64,000 bases of DNA, taken from assembly GCF_002999335.1 (NCBI RefSeq), contig NW_020312525.1, positions 62,001 through 126,000 of the forward strand. The letters run 5' to 3'. This DNA is from Cyclospora cayetanensis (taxonomy: Eukaryota > Apicomplexa > Conoidasida > Eucoccidiorida > Eimeriidae). A program made the translations under genes and the position numbers. Below, in pieces: positions 12,901-23,770 of this stretch (position 1 is its first letter; every line of letters begins with the position of its first letter). Under the pieces are notes generated by a model that saw only the letters and a list, made by a program, of their open reading frames with translations, ran no database searches and was not told the origin of the DNA.

Positions 12901-14201
12901 ACTTGCACAAGAGTAGCTATCCACCTTTCACCTGTTTGCGCTGACAGAATGACGACTAGGGAGGAGTAGCAGGAAGAGAGGAAGATGTAGGACGAGGCGG
13001 TTAGAATTACATACCAGAGCAGAACAATGGGACAGATCGGTTGCAGAAGAGGAGAGGCACATGAAAAAAACAAGTAAACGAACATGAAGATACAACACAT
13101 ATATGTCAAACAAAAGTGACTCCCACCACATATGTTGATCATTAGAGACGAGAAGGAGTACAGGGCGGTACTCTGCACCAGCTGCTTTCCCAGCTCAAAG
13201 AAGAGCTGCTGCTGCAAATAATAAGATTCCCGGGTAAAGGCTTCCTTATGTAGAAGGGGAACTCCAGAGGGGTCCTCTGCCGTGTGCTCGGCTGTGGAGG
13301 AGGGTTTGTGAGACTCTGGCGGTGAAACCAAGGAGGAAGCCAGGTGTAAGCCCGCGCGGGAACTCCTTTGCGGTGCTTTAGCAAACGAGACTTCTTCCGA
13401 GTTGGGTGAAGACGCGAGTTCCCTTAAGGGGGCCCCCCACATAATATGGTCTATTCCATCAGGTCCTTGCATTGCCAGTTCGCGGTTTGCTTCTAAAGAC
13501 TCAGCAGTGTCCTGGACAGCTGCAGCTGCTGTCCAGGTGGGTACAGTCTCAGGTTGAACGACTCTCAAGGGGATAATGCCTTGGGGGGTTCTCGCAAGTG
13601 GATGGGAATCGAAGAAATTCACCTGAGAGACCCCCAGTTCTGTCAACACGGAGATACATGCTGCGGATGAAAGAATGGCAAATAGAGGCATGGCGCACCC
13701 AATTCTACAGATCATGCGCTGCAATTTGGGTTCATAATAATGGGAAAGGTGAGAGAAAAGTGGCCACAAAAACGTCAGGAGAGACCCTAGTAAGCACAAG
13801 AATGATACGCAAATCAGCCACTGCACATAGGCAGGAAAGTTCCAAAACTGAATCCTCGTGTAGCCAGAAAACAGAGGCACAGACAATCGCCACAAGGGGC
13901 CATCCAGTGTTTTCGCGGAGGAGTCTGCATTTGTGGACTCATCAGCAATAGCGGGAGTTTCAGAGGCACGGTTTAAGAAAGATTTTTGCAGCTCTCCTTT
14001 ATGAAGACCTTCCCATAGGGGTCCATAAGCACTTGCAGCTGAGGCCATATCCGCACGGCTGGCCATGGTTGGAGGGGTCTCCGAGAAAAAAAAGAGGGAA
14101 ACAAAAGCAGCAGTAAAAAACCTGTTAAGCAGGGATGCCCTCAGGGGGTCCCTGATAATGCTCAGAGTCATTTTTGCCATGATGATTGCCTGGATGCTCA
14201 T
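9941..14201 (-). CDS. TMEM184/OST-alpha family membrane protein, four exons
   Basis: Exons are 14201-13127, 12638-11782, 11536-11385 and 11015-9941. All three junctions are GT-AG and phase-compatible, giving about 1052 residues. The organic solute transporter alpha/TMEM184 fold shows as RMICRIGCAMPLFAILSS, then YYLQQQLFFELGKQLVQST, then YNPQNKFFLIKLLVFTNSWQ, then YHNMLMNIWALLFSVMHW, then LLDVCFSVDLIVDA. Seven or so hydrophobic segments fit that family, whose members sit in plasma or endomembranes; the transported substrate is unknown. Odd points are a hydrophilic insert of about 110 residues between two membrane segments in exon 2 and a long Ser/Ala-rich tail of over 300 residues. A strong GTAAGT lies just before the stop of exon 4, so a further 3' exon is possible. 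The N-terminus could start at an internal Met. Confidence 0.8.
11066..11100 (-). repeat. Relic duplicate of TMEM184-like exon 3
   Basis: Inside the intron between exons 3 and 4 of the TMEM184-like gene, about 30 of 35 bases match the start of exon 3 (11536-11502). It would read LYHNMLINVWA against LYHNMLMNIWA in the working exon. The copy lacks an AG acceptor at its edge and meets a stop soon after, so it should not be spliced in. It is a decayed tandem exon duplication. Confidence 0.6.
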
Positions 14202-17012
14202 TCCGTCTCTCGCTGTCTCTTCATGTTTCCGGGTGTCCCCATGTGACCCCCAACTGGGGGGCCCATTGAGTACACCAGCGATTCAAACACAGCGACCACA
14301 AAAGCAAAGCAAGTGACCACAAAAGTACACATGCAGATGTCGTAGGGGCCCCATGCTGTTGTGATTACTGCTACTGCTGCTCGGGAGGCGAGCAGCACTG
14401 GGACGCCTCCAGCCTCCGAGGCCAGAGGGGCATCTTCTTTTGTGGCACTAGTATACAAAATCCTTATTGTTCTGATATTTTTAAAAGTTTAGTGATGTTA
14501 TAGTGCTGACTAGGGACTATGAACTGAGGATTTGGCGTCTTTGTGTCTGTCAGGTCACCTCACATATAAGGCGCTGCTCGACGGCGGCGTGCCCGTGCAC
14601 ACTACACCTAAACTTTGATCTCTGCTTTCAATGAGGGCGAAAATAAGCTAGTGGTGATGCCAATAATGCAAGTTAGGATGTATTTTTACTTCTTTCTGAC
14701 CCCATGGGGAAAATCAGGGACACAATGCAAGAACCTCCCAAGCTTCATTCTGTGTCTCCGGAGTGGATGAGCACACCACTGGCGAACTGCAGAGGTGAAA
14801 AGGCTGACAGATCGAGCGATGTGCTGTCAGTGCTTGATGATGCCCCAGCTGGAAAAAGCATGATTACTAAAAGTTAAAGGGACAAGCAAATACCCATCGA
14901 ACGCGCAACAAAAAGAAACGGGTGAAACTGAAGCATACGGAGAGAAAAATGCAAAACGGAGAGGACCACAGATTCAGAGTAACAGCGAGTCAAATACTAA
15001 TGGAGCAACTAGCCGCATCTAATGATTCCGTCTGTTCGAAAGAGTTACTACCCGAACACCCGGGTGCACACCGGGGGAACCTGTAGGAAGCTACGCCGCA
15101 CTTGGACGCTTTCTACTACAATGCTTATATGTAACCAAGAATCAGTATAGAATTCCTTAATTGGCCAGCCCGCTGGTAAATCTCAAGGTTTAATGCGGAG
15201 TAGAGTTATCTGGGTACAACAAGAGAGAATACTATGTGCTTGTACGCTGAGTGCCACATCCAAGTAGCTGTGCATTTTTGAAGCGTGTAGAGGTCTACGT
15301 ACGCGCACCTTCGCTGCCCTTATCCCCTCATATAGGCGACTCTGGGGGTTGCCAGTAGGGATAAAAGGGGACTTTTTTGAGAAACACTCAATGACTTTCT
15401 ATTCTGCGCTGAGTCTGGAGCTGAGTACCTCTACACGATGACGCTGAACAGAGCGTTAGAAAATCCCAGGACGCCTGGGCCCCCGAATCAACACTTGCTG
15501 CCTGAAATTTTCTGCCATTGGGGGTTCTCTAGCATCACGTGGCGGGTTTATTGTTGCCGGTGCATCAACAGTGGCATTGGGTTTTCTGGGCCATGAACAC
15601 TGGGAGCCCATCTCGAGAACTACAAAAGCACAAGTGGCCCGTCGAAGGGGTTACGAAGGCAAACAGTGCAACGCAATAAGTATAAAATTACGATAATTTT
15701 AATGGTTGGCCCCATCCCTTGGCTGCTCATCTTTTATTTGTTGCGTAGAAAGACTAACCCCGTAGCTTTAGGATGTGGGCGGTGTGCCTGTGCAGTAAGT
15801 TTTGTATATCCGAATGAGAATTCCAGGTGTGCCGTGAAAGTTGAGCTACTCAAAACCTCAGCTAAGCTTTCTCTGCTGGGACCAGAAACCGTGAAGCGAG
15901 GAGGCACAGATAAGAGTTCTCTCAGATGATATGTCAAAAAGGAATCCCTCAAGTTGGGGTAAGCTTTGAGGTATAACGCTGTCCTCGTGTAGTTTCCAAA
16001 AGTGTTGTACAGTATGCCTTTCGGAGTCCCACGGATTTGCAGAAAATTATTGGGAAGGTTCTAAAATCGAATAAAGGACCACTTTAGGGTCACCTGCCGA
16101 AAGCCACTGACGGCTGCAATGAACAAAATATGATATTGACATGAGCTAAAGATACCGGCAGGTCCAGGTGCAAGGTGAGGTAGTCTCAACAGCCAGCTCA
16201 GAGAGATGGGTCCGAGGGCCATCAGCAGAGGGACATAATAAAGAAATGACGCCTTTGGCAAGCGCGCACCGCTAGTTGTAGGCAATGCTCAGGTTGTACC
16301 ATTATTAGCAGTCCTAGAATGGAAATGTACAAGGTGCAGTTCTCCTAGCCATGGCAATAGAAATTCCAGAAGGATTACTTGCATCGGCTACTTATGCTTC
16401 ATTGCGGGCTCTGTAGGCGAACGCTAGGAGCAGCAATGGCATGAAAGGGACCCCGATAAAGCAGCGGGGTGTTGAAGAGCAGCAAGTCCCATCTCGCTGT
16501 TACAGTATGCTACTTTGGGCATTATCTTTCTATATTTTTAGACTATCCCATTCCGCAGGCTGCTTCTTCGTGGATAATCCTCATCCTTAAGCCACTTGCA
16601 CTTTGCGGCACGCCACCAGTAGGGCGCAGCAACAGTGGGTCGGCGGGGAGTGGAGCCTGCCATGCAGGCGCGCATGACGTCTAAGCTGTAGACTCTAAGG
16701 CCTAAGCCCTGAATCGTGGTCGTTGTCTCTTGATATTCTGGTGATAGATCCGCTGATTTACAGATTTTGTGTGGTCCCTGTCTTAGAAGGACGTGGGCCC
16801 CTTTGTGCCGCTTCCAGGGGCCTCCGTCGTCAGGCTAGTGGGAGGCACTCCTAGCTTTCGTTGTCTTTTGTTCTACTTTAGACATATCGAGGCATAATGT
16901 AGCACGCTTTTGATGTATGATACGCTTCCAGCTGTAGTGACTTGTCTCAGCAGCCTCAGTAGCAACAGTGCCTCGCTGTTCCCTGCTGCGACAGCTGCCA
17001 CTGTAGTCTGAC
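14202..17012. other. Intergenic, 2.8 kb, no gene supported
   Basis: Only short unsupported frames occur (for example 15666-15929 plus and 16061-16285 minus). The left edge should hold the promoter of the TMEM184-like gene and the right edge that of the plus-strand gene at 17013. I see no repeat or RNA gene. Confidence 0.35.
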
Positions 17013-17942
17013 ATGTCTCTTCTCCTCGCAATGGCGAGTTTAAGCTCGCACAATCTGTGTGCAGCAACATCAAGGCAGTCGGCAGCCGCAGCGGCAACAC
17101 CCTGCGCTGCAGCATCAGCGGCAACAAAAGTGTCGACAAATCGGGATCTGTTTGATGCCCTGTGCCTCCTATCTTCACAGACAGCAGCAGCAGCAGCAGC
17201 GCTGCAGCTACTTCCTACTCCACCAGGCCCCCTCTCCGCATTTCAGGGCCCGCTGGCAGATGCGTGGTTTCTTGGCTATGAAGTTCATTGCTGCCGCTTG
17301 TCTTTATCTCCATATCAGGTACAGCAACGCCTGCAAGGCTTACTTGGGACCTCATTTCTAAGGGCTTGGGGAGGATCCGCTGCCTTTTATTTCATGTCAT
17401 ACGGAGAGAGTCGGGTCTCCTTGCTACAGCAGGCCTTCCCTCACCAAAATCCCCACTGTATTGCTGCTGCGGCAGAGGGGTTGAGGGGTAGCAATTTACC
17501 GGTCATAGATGCTGTGGGGTTGCTACTATTGTTGCAAGTAATGCACCGGAGAGCCTTACAGATTTATGCCTTATACGAACAGGGGCCCCAGAAGCCTCTC
17601 TCACATCAGTTCTTCATCGATATCCTGCTGGGGGCGCTTTCGCCTGCAGCTGCTGCCCGTGCTACTGCGCTAGAACACACGTTAAAGAACCAGCAGCGCT
17701 TCGTAGATTTATCATTTGAGGACTTCGGGACTCTACTTTTGCTGGCCAGCGATGACCCTCTTAGGGCTCTGCCCCTTCCAGAGAAGGTACACCCGTTTTA
17801 CGAGGGGCTTCTGCATGAGACTTGTGCGTTGCTGCCTTGGCAGCCGGAAGGACAGAGGCCTCCCAGCCGGAAGAGATCCCACGACAGAGGTGCGTTATTG
17901 TCTTCGGTACCAAAGCGGAGAGGTCTATATTGTGCCGGCTAA
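17013..17942 (+). CDS. Unrecognised Ala-rich protein, 309 aa
   Basis: A single ATG-started frame of 309 residues. The first 70 residues hold alanine runs coded by GCA/GCT, typical of eimeriid proteins. The middle (residues about 70-270) has mixed, helix-forming composition, for example SHQFFIDILLGAL and SFEDFGTLLLLAS, which looks like folded protein. The C-terminus has two basic clusters (SRKRSHDR and PKRRG) that could act as a bipartite nuclear signal. No family was recognised. An upstream exon cannot be excluded. A second ATG six codons in could also be the start. Confidence 0.6.
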   Translation: MSLLLAMASLSSHNLCAATSRQSAAAAATPCAAASAATKVSTNRDLFDALCLLSSQTAAAAAALQLLPTPPGPLSAFQGPLADAWFLGYEVHCCRLSLSPYQVQQRLQGLLGTSFLRAWGGSAAFYFMSYGESRVSLLQQAFPHQNPHCIAAAAEGLRGSNLPVIDAVGLLLLLQVMHRRALQIYALYEQGPQKPLSHQFFIDILLGALSPAAAARATALEHTLKNQQRFVDLSFEDFGTLLLLASDDPLRALPLPEKVHPFYEGLLHETCALLPWQPEGQRPPSRKRSHDRGALLSSVPKRRGLYCAG

Positions 17943-19758
17943 GAGCCGCATGGAGGGCCCCAAGGGGGTATTAAATTGGGCCTTTGGGGGCATTTTTGTG
18001 GCTGTTGCCACTACATGAGTCTGGAGAAGGCAGACTGAGGTTCCAGAAACAGCCCGATTAGCTGCATCCACAATAGGACTTATCCGGTTTGGCAGAGAAA
18101 AAAATTGTTTGGATATTGGGCTCCCTTGTTGCCATTCAGAGCCCCTGGTGCTTTCAGCTATACAGGGCACGCAGGCTTGAGCTACAGGTATGCCTGGATA
18201 CGGCAGTCGAAGCACTATAGGGCATTAAAGAAGCTGTTTTGGTCACTCAGGGGTGGAAACGCAGGCCCGTTATATACGGCAAGCATCGCCGACACTCAGG
18301 TTCCTTGGCACGAGGACACACATCTCTTTAGATGTGTTATGGGGCTGAAGCGGGGGAATCTCTTTTCATTAGAAGACTATTTTAGGGCGTACCATGGCTC
18401 CGTAAGTTGGTGGGCAGATCATGGGTCTGCGAGAATCCAGTGTGGAGGCACCGGTGAACCAGCAGTTTTCGACATTATGCCACGGATACGGCAGTTGGCC
18501 AGGAGGAGAATTAACGCCCCTTGCCTGCGCTCTGCTCTAAAACAGTGGGTCCGTGTGGGAACGTTTGGCGAGGTGGGCACAGAGTCCGAGTCCAACGTTG
18601 CGTGTGTACAGAGTCGTCTACCATAACGTTTTAGGGTAATTATGGTGCTCCCGTACAGCCGGAGCCCGGTTCTTTCAGTGGGTAACCAACAAGGGGACCT
18701 TTTACGCGGGTGCGAGAGTAGAGGATGGCTTCTGTTACTGATTGGTAGGGGCCTTCGCGATTTGAGTGACTAGCAGCCCGCACGGGCTGCACAGACGCTC
18801 CCGTTTTTCTAAAGTAAAGCATGCCACAGGGAAACGTCCTCCTATGCTATACTAGATTGGGCAGGCAAACCCCAGGGGTCCTCTGTGAACAACCCTGCAT
18901 GTGAAGTAGTCAGGAAAGGAACTACTGGGCTGTACGACCGAAGCTATACGCCACCGCCACCTCGCTGCTCAGTTTCCTGCAAAAACGCTGCACTGTAAAG
19001 ACCCCTAGAACGCCCACGTTGCATGACCCCTTGTACAAGTATGGCTTCTGAGACCTCCTCAAAGGCAAGTCCTTTAAGGCTCCTGAGGATGCCATCAGGC
19101 ATTGCGAAAGCCTTTAGGGGTTCATGACCTTGTGCGGTCTTGCTGGCGTCATACTACTCATGGCAAACAGGCGGAGCATGCCTCAGTGATGTCTACTGTC
19201 TATTACTCATCCTCTAAGTGGCAGAGGTGGGATGTAGGGCATTGCACGCGAGGTCCTCGCTACAGGCCCTCCTGGGGGGAGGCCAATAAACATTTCGTCC
19301 TCAGCGCTTTCACTTGAGTCCTCTACATCGGCTACTTTGCTGCTGGCCTCGGGACGGAGGGAGACACCCAGGGGCCGACCGGGGGTTTCAGAAGGGGAAA
19401 CGACTACGGGGGTCACCTAGTGAAGTAGTCGAAGCAACTCCCTCTTGGGGATTATCCACGGCGCAAAGACGACCTGCAGTTCCCTAATGAACACAGAGCG
19501 TAGGGCTGTAGGGTGAGTCAAACTAGATATCCTTCGGCATAAACTACACCAGGGATCAAGAACCCTTTCAAGAACTCAACTGGAAAAATGGGAACCGCTA
19601 GTACACCAATAGCAGCCTTCCTTCGTTGCCATTTTGAAGGTCTTCAGGTGGCATTCACATTCACCACAACCGCCCGAGGCACAACATATTAGCACAGACG
19701 CGATAGGATACTTGGCTGCTTCCGCCTTGGGAAGCCTCGACCCAGGCGCAAGGACAAC
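17943..19758. other. Gap with doubtful frames
   Basis: A plus frame at 18105-18626 (173 residues) has no recognisable motif and uneven composition; I treat it as unproven. A minus frame at 19207-19416 has an acidic stretch (EDSSESAEDEMF) but no flanking splice partner that I could find. The right edge is the 3' side of the repeat-protein gene. Confidence 0.3.
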
Positions 19759-20067
19759 TCATGAAAATGCAGCGAATACCTTTGGCAGGGGGGATGCGAG
19801 AACGCTGTGGCTCCGGGGAGGACTTCGGAGGCCTGCCTTTGGTGGAGGGCCCACTGGCGCAGTTGCATCAGATGGCTTTGGTGGAGGGCCAGTGGGAGGC
19901 TGAGGTGGTTTTGCATAAGAATTGGAAGGCCCGGCCTTAGGTGGAGGACCAGTGGGCGGCTGTTGTGTTTCCGGAGAGCACTCCGAAGGCCTGGCCTTGG
20001 GTGGAGTGCCCACCGGTGGAGTTGAAGCAAAAGGCTTTTGTGAAGGTCCAGTGGGAGGGTGGTGTGG
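19759..20067 (-). pseudogene. In-frame continuation of the repeat array after the stop
   Basis: Immediately after the TAA at 20070-20068 the same frame continues for about 100 codons with repeat units (PPTGPPPKAGPS, PPVGPPPKAG) until a stop at 19759. The segment is either an ancestral C-terminus cut off by a nonsense change, translated by readthrough, or joined by a splice I could not find. The stop sits where sister units have a Gln codon (SSAAQQPPTG), so one C-to-T change of CAA would explain it. Confidence 0.6.
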
Positions 20068-23000
20068 TTATGCAGAACACTTAAGAGTCCCGGCCTTAGG
20101 TGGAGGGCCCACTAGTGGGGATGCAGCAGAAGGCTTTGGTGGAGGTCCAGTGGGAGGCTGTTGTGCTGCAGAGGACTTGGGAGGCCCGGCCTTGCGTGGA
20201 GTGCCCATTGATGGAGATAAAGCAGCTGGTTTCGGTGGAGGGCCAGTGGGAGGTTTTTGTATTCCTGGAGAGGAATCGGAAGGCCCGGTCTTCGGTGGAG
20301 GGCCCATTGGTGAAGACCCAGCAAATGCCTTTGGTGGAGGGCCAGTGGGCGGCTGTGGAGTTTCCGCAGAGCCCTTAGAAGGCCCAGCTTTAGGTGGAGG
20401 GCCCACTGGTGGAGACGAAGCAGATGGTTTTGGTGGAGGGCCAGTGGCAGGCAGTTGTGTTTCCGTAGATGACGTGGGAGGCCCGGGTTTAGGTGGAGGC
20501 CCCACTGGTGGAAGTACAGCAGCTGGCTTTGGTGGAGGGCCAGTGGCAGGCTGCTCTGGTGCGGACTGGGAAGGCACGGCCTTCGGTGGAGGCCCCACTG
20601 GTGGAGACCCAGCAAATGCTTTTGGTGGAGGGCCAGTGGGAGGCAGTTGTGTTTCCGGAGGGGTCTTGGAAGGCCCGGCCTTGGATGGAGGGCCCACTGG
20701 TGGAGATGCAGCAGCTGGATTTGGTGTAGGGCCAGTAGGCGGCAGTTGAGTTTCCGTAGAGAAATTGGAAGGCTCCACCTTAGGTGGAGGCCCCACTGGT
20801 GGAGATGAAGGTGATGGCTTTGGTGGAGGGCCAGTAGGCGGCTGTTGTGTTTCTATGAAGGACGTGGGAGGCCCGGGTTTAGGTGGAGGCTCCACTGGTG
20901 GAGATGAGGCAGCTGGCTTTGGTGTAGGGGCAGTGGGTAGCTGTTGAGTTTCCGTAGAGAAATTGGAAGGCTCCGCCTTTGGTGGAGGCTGCACTGGCGG
21001 AGATGGAGGAGATGGCTTGGGTGTAGGGCCAGTGAGAGGCGGTTGAGTTTCCGTAGAGGACTTGGAAGTCCCCGCCTTAGGTGGAGGGCCCACTGGTGGA
21101 GATGCAGCAGCTGGCTTTGGTGGAGGGCCAGTGGGAGGCTGCTTTGGTGCTGCAGGGGACTTGGAAGGCCCGGCTTTAGGTGGAGGGCCCACTGGTGCAG
21201 ATGAAGCAGCTGGCATTAGTGGAGGGCCAGTGAGAGGCTGTTGAGTTTGCGGAGAGGACGTGGGAAGCCCGGCCTTGGGTGGAGGTCCCACCGGTGGAGA
21301 TGCAGCAGCTGGCTTTGGTGGAAGGCCAATGGGAGGCGGTTGAGTTTCCGTAGAGGACTTGGAAGTCCCCGCCTTTGGTGGAGGCTGCACTGGTGGAGAT
21401 GAAGCAGCTGGCTTAGGTGGAAGGCCAGTAGGCGGCTGTTGTGGTGCTGCAGGGGACGTGGAAGGCCCCGCCTTAGGTGGAGGGCCCAGTGGTGGAGGTA
21501 CAGCAGCTGGCTTCGGTGGAGGTCCAGTGGGTGGCTGTTGAGTTTGCTGAGAGGTTGTCGGAGTCCCGGGTTTAGGTGGAGGGCCCACCGGTGAAGATGA
21601 AGCAGTTAGCTTTGCTGGAGGGCCAGTAGGCGGCTGTTGTGTTTCTATGAAGGTCGTGGGAGGCCCGGCCTTGGGTGGAGGCTTCACTGGTGGAGGTGCA
21701 GTAGCTGGCTCTGGTGTAGGGGCAGTAGGCGGCTGTTGAGTTTGCGGAGAGGACTTGGAAGGCCAGGTCTTAGGTGGAGGGCCCACTGGTGGAGATGCAG
21801 CAGCTGGCTTTGGCGGAGAACCAGTAGGCGGCAGTTGTGCTTCCGTAGAGGACTTGGAAGTCCCGGCTTTAGGTGAAGGGTCCAACGGTGAAGATGAAGC
21901 AGCTGGCTTTGGTGGAAGGTCATTGGGAGGCGGTTGAGTTTCCGTAGAGGACTTGGAAGTCCCCGCCTTTGGTAGAGGCTGCACTGGCGGAGATGAAGCA
22001 GCTGGCTTTGGTGTAGGGCCAGCGAAAGGCTGTTGTGTTTCCGTAGAGGACGTGGGAAGCCCCCCCTTGGGAGGAGGACCCACTGGTGGAGATGCAGCAG
22101 CCGGCTTTGGTGGAGGGCCAGTGGGAGGCTGTTGTGTTTCCGTAGAGGACGTGGGAAGCCCGGGTTTAGGTGGGGGGCCAACTGGTGGAGATGAAGCAGC
22201 TGGCTTTGGTGGAAGGTCATTGAGAGGCCGTTGAATTTCCGTAGAGGACTTGGAAGTCCCCGCCTTTGGTGGAGGCCCCACCGGTGAAGATGAAGCAGCT
22301 GGTTTTGCTGGAAGCTCAGTGAGAGGCCGTTGAGTTTCCGTAGAGGACGTGGAAGGCCCGGTCTTAGGTGGAGGGCCCACCGGTGGAGATGCAGCAGCTG
22401 GCTTTGGTGTAGGGCCAGTGGGAGGCGGTTGAGTTTCCGTAGAGGAATTGGAAGGCCCGGCCTTAGGTGGAGGACCATCTGGTGCAGATGCAGCAGCCGG
22501 TTTTGGTGTAGGGCCAGTGGGAGGCTGCTTTGGTGCTGCAGGGGACTTGGAAGGCCCGGCCTTTGGTGGAGGCTGCACTGGTGGAGATGAAGCAGCTGGA
22601 GTTGGTGTAGGGCCAGTGGGAGGCTGTTGTGCTTCCGTAGAGGACGTGGGAGGCCCGGCTTTAGGTGGAGGGCCAGTGGGAGGCTGTTGAGTTTGCTGAG
22701 AGGTTGTGGGAGGCCCGGTCTTAGGTGGAGGCCCCACTGGTGGAGATGCAGCAGGTGGTTTTGGAGGACGGCCAGTGGGCGGCAGTTGTGCTTCCGTAGA
22801 GGACTTGGAAGTCCCCGCCTTAGGTGGAGGGCCCACCGGTGGAGATGCAGCAGCTGGCTTTGGTGGAGGGCCAGTAGGCGGCTGTTGAATTTGCTGAGAG
22901 GATGTGGGAGGCCCGGCCTTGGGTGGAGGACCAACTGGTGGAGATGAAGCAGCTGGCTTTGGTGTAAGGCCAGTGGGCGGCGGTTGAGCTTCCGTAGAGG

Positions 23001-23770
23001 ACTTGGAAGGCCCGGTCTTAGGTGGAGGCCCCACTGGTGGAGATGAAGCAGCTGGCTTTGGATGAGGGCCAGTGGGCCGCTGTTGTGCTTCGGTAGGGGA
23101 CGTGGAAGGCCCCGCCTTAGGTGGAGGACCCACTGGTGGAGACGAAGCAGCTGGATTTGGTGGAGGGCCAGTAAGAGGGTGCTCTGGTGCTGCAGAGGAC
23201 GTGGAAGGCCCGGTCTTAGGTGGAGTGCCCACTGGTGGAGATGCAGCAGCTGGCTTTGATGGAGGGTCATTGGGAGGCCGTTGAATTTCCGTAGAGGACT
23301 TGGAAGGCCCGGCCTTTGGTGAAGGGCCCACCGGTGGAGATGCAGCAGCTGGCTTTGGTGGAAGGTCATTGGGAGGCCGTTGAGTTTGCGGAGAGGAATT
23401 GAAAGGCTCCGCCTTAGGTGGAGGGCCCACTGGTGCAGATGCAGCAGCTGGCTTTGGTGTAGGGCCAGTGGGAGGCGGTTGAATTTGCGGAGAGGAATTG
23501 AAAGGCTCCGCCTTAGGCGGAGGGCCCACTGGTGCAGATGCAGCAGCTGGCTTTGGTGTAGGGCCAGTGGGAGGCGGTTGAATTTGCGGAGAGGAATTGA
23601 AAGGCTCCGCCTTAGGTGGAGGGCCCACTGGTGCAGATGCAGCAGCTGGCTTTGGTGTAGGGCCAGTGGGAGGCGGTTGAATTTGCGGAGAGGAATTGAA
23701 GGGCTCCGCCTTAGGTGGAGGGTCCACTGGTGCAGATGCAGCAGCTGGCTTTGGTGGTGGCACCATCGAT
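19800..23770 (-). repeat. 99-bp tandem coding repeat array, about 40 units
   Basis: The period is 99 bases (33 codons), seen for instance from the spacing of GGAATT at 23395 and 23494. Units code on the minus strand for two PPPK boxes separated by Ala/Ser-Pro-Pro-Val and a variable Ser/Thr/Glu/Gln spacer. Four units between about 23395 and 23750 are nearly identical, while units further left are more diverged and some are shortened. Because 99 is a multiple of three, other frames on both strands also stay open over long distances; those frames are by-products. Confidence 0.9.

Noticed and set aside
14198..14458. Extra hydrophobic exon upstream of the TMEM184-like gene
   Set aside because: Its frame stops just where the main frame's ATG lies, and no GT-AG pair joins it in phase.
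18105..18626. 173-codon plus frame
   Set aside because: No recognisable domain; starts within sequence that is open on both strands, and no splice partner was found.
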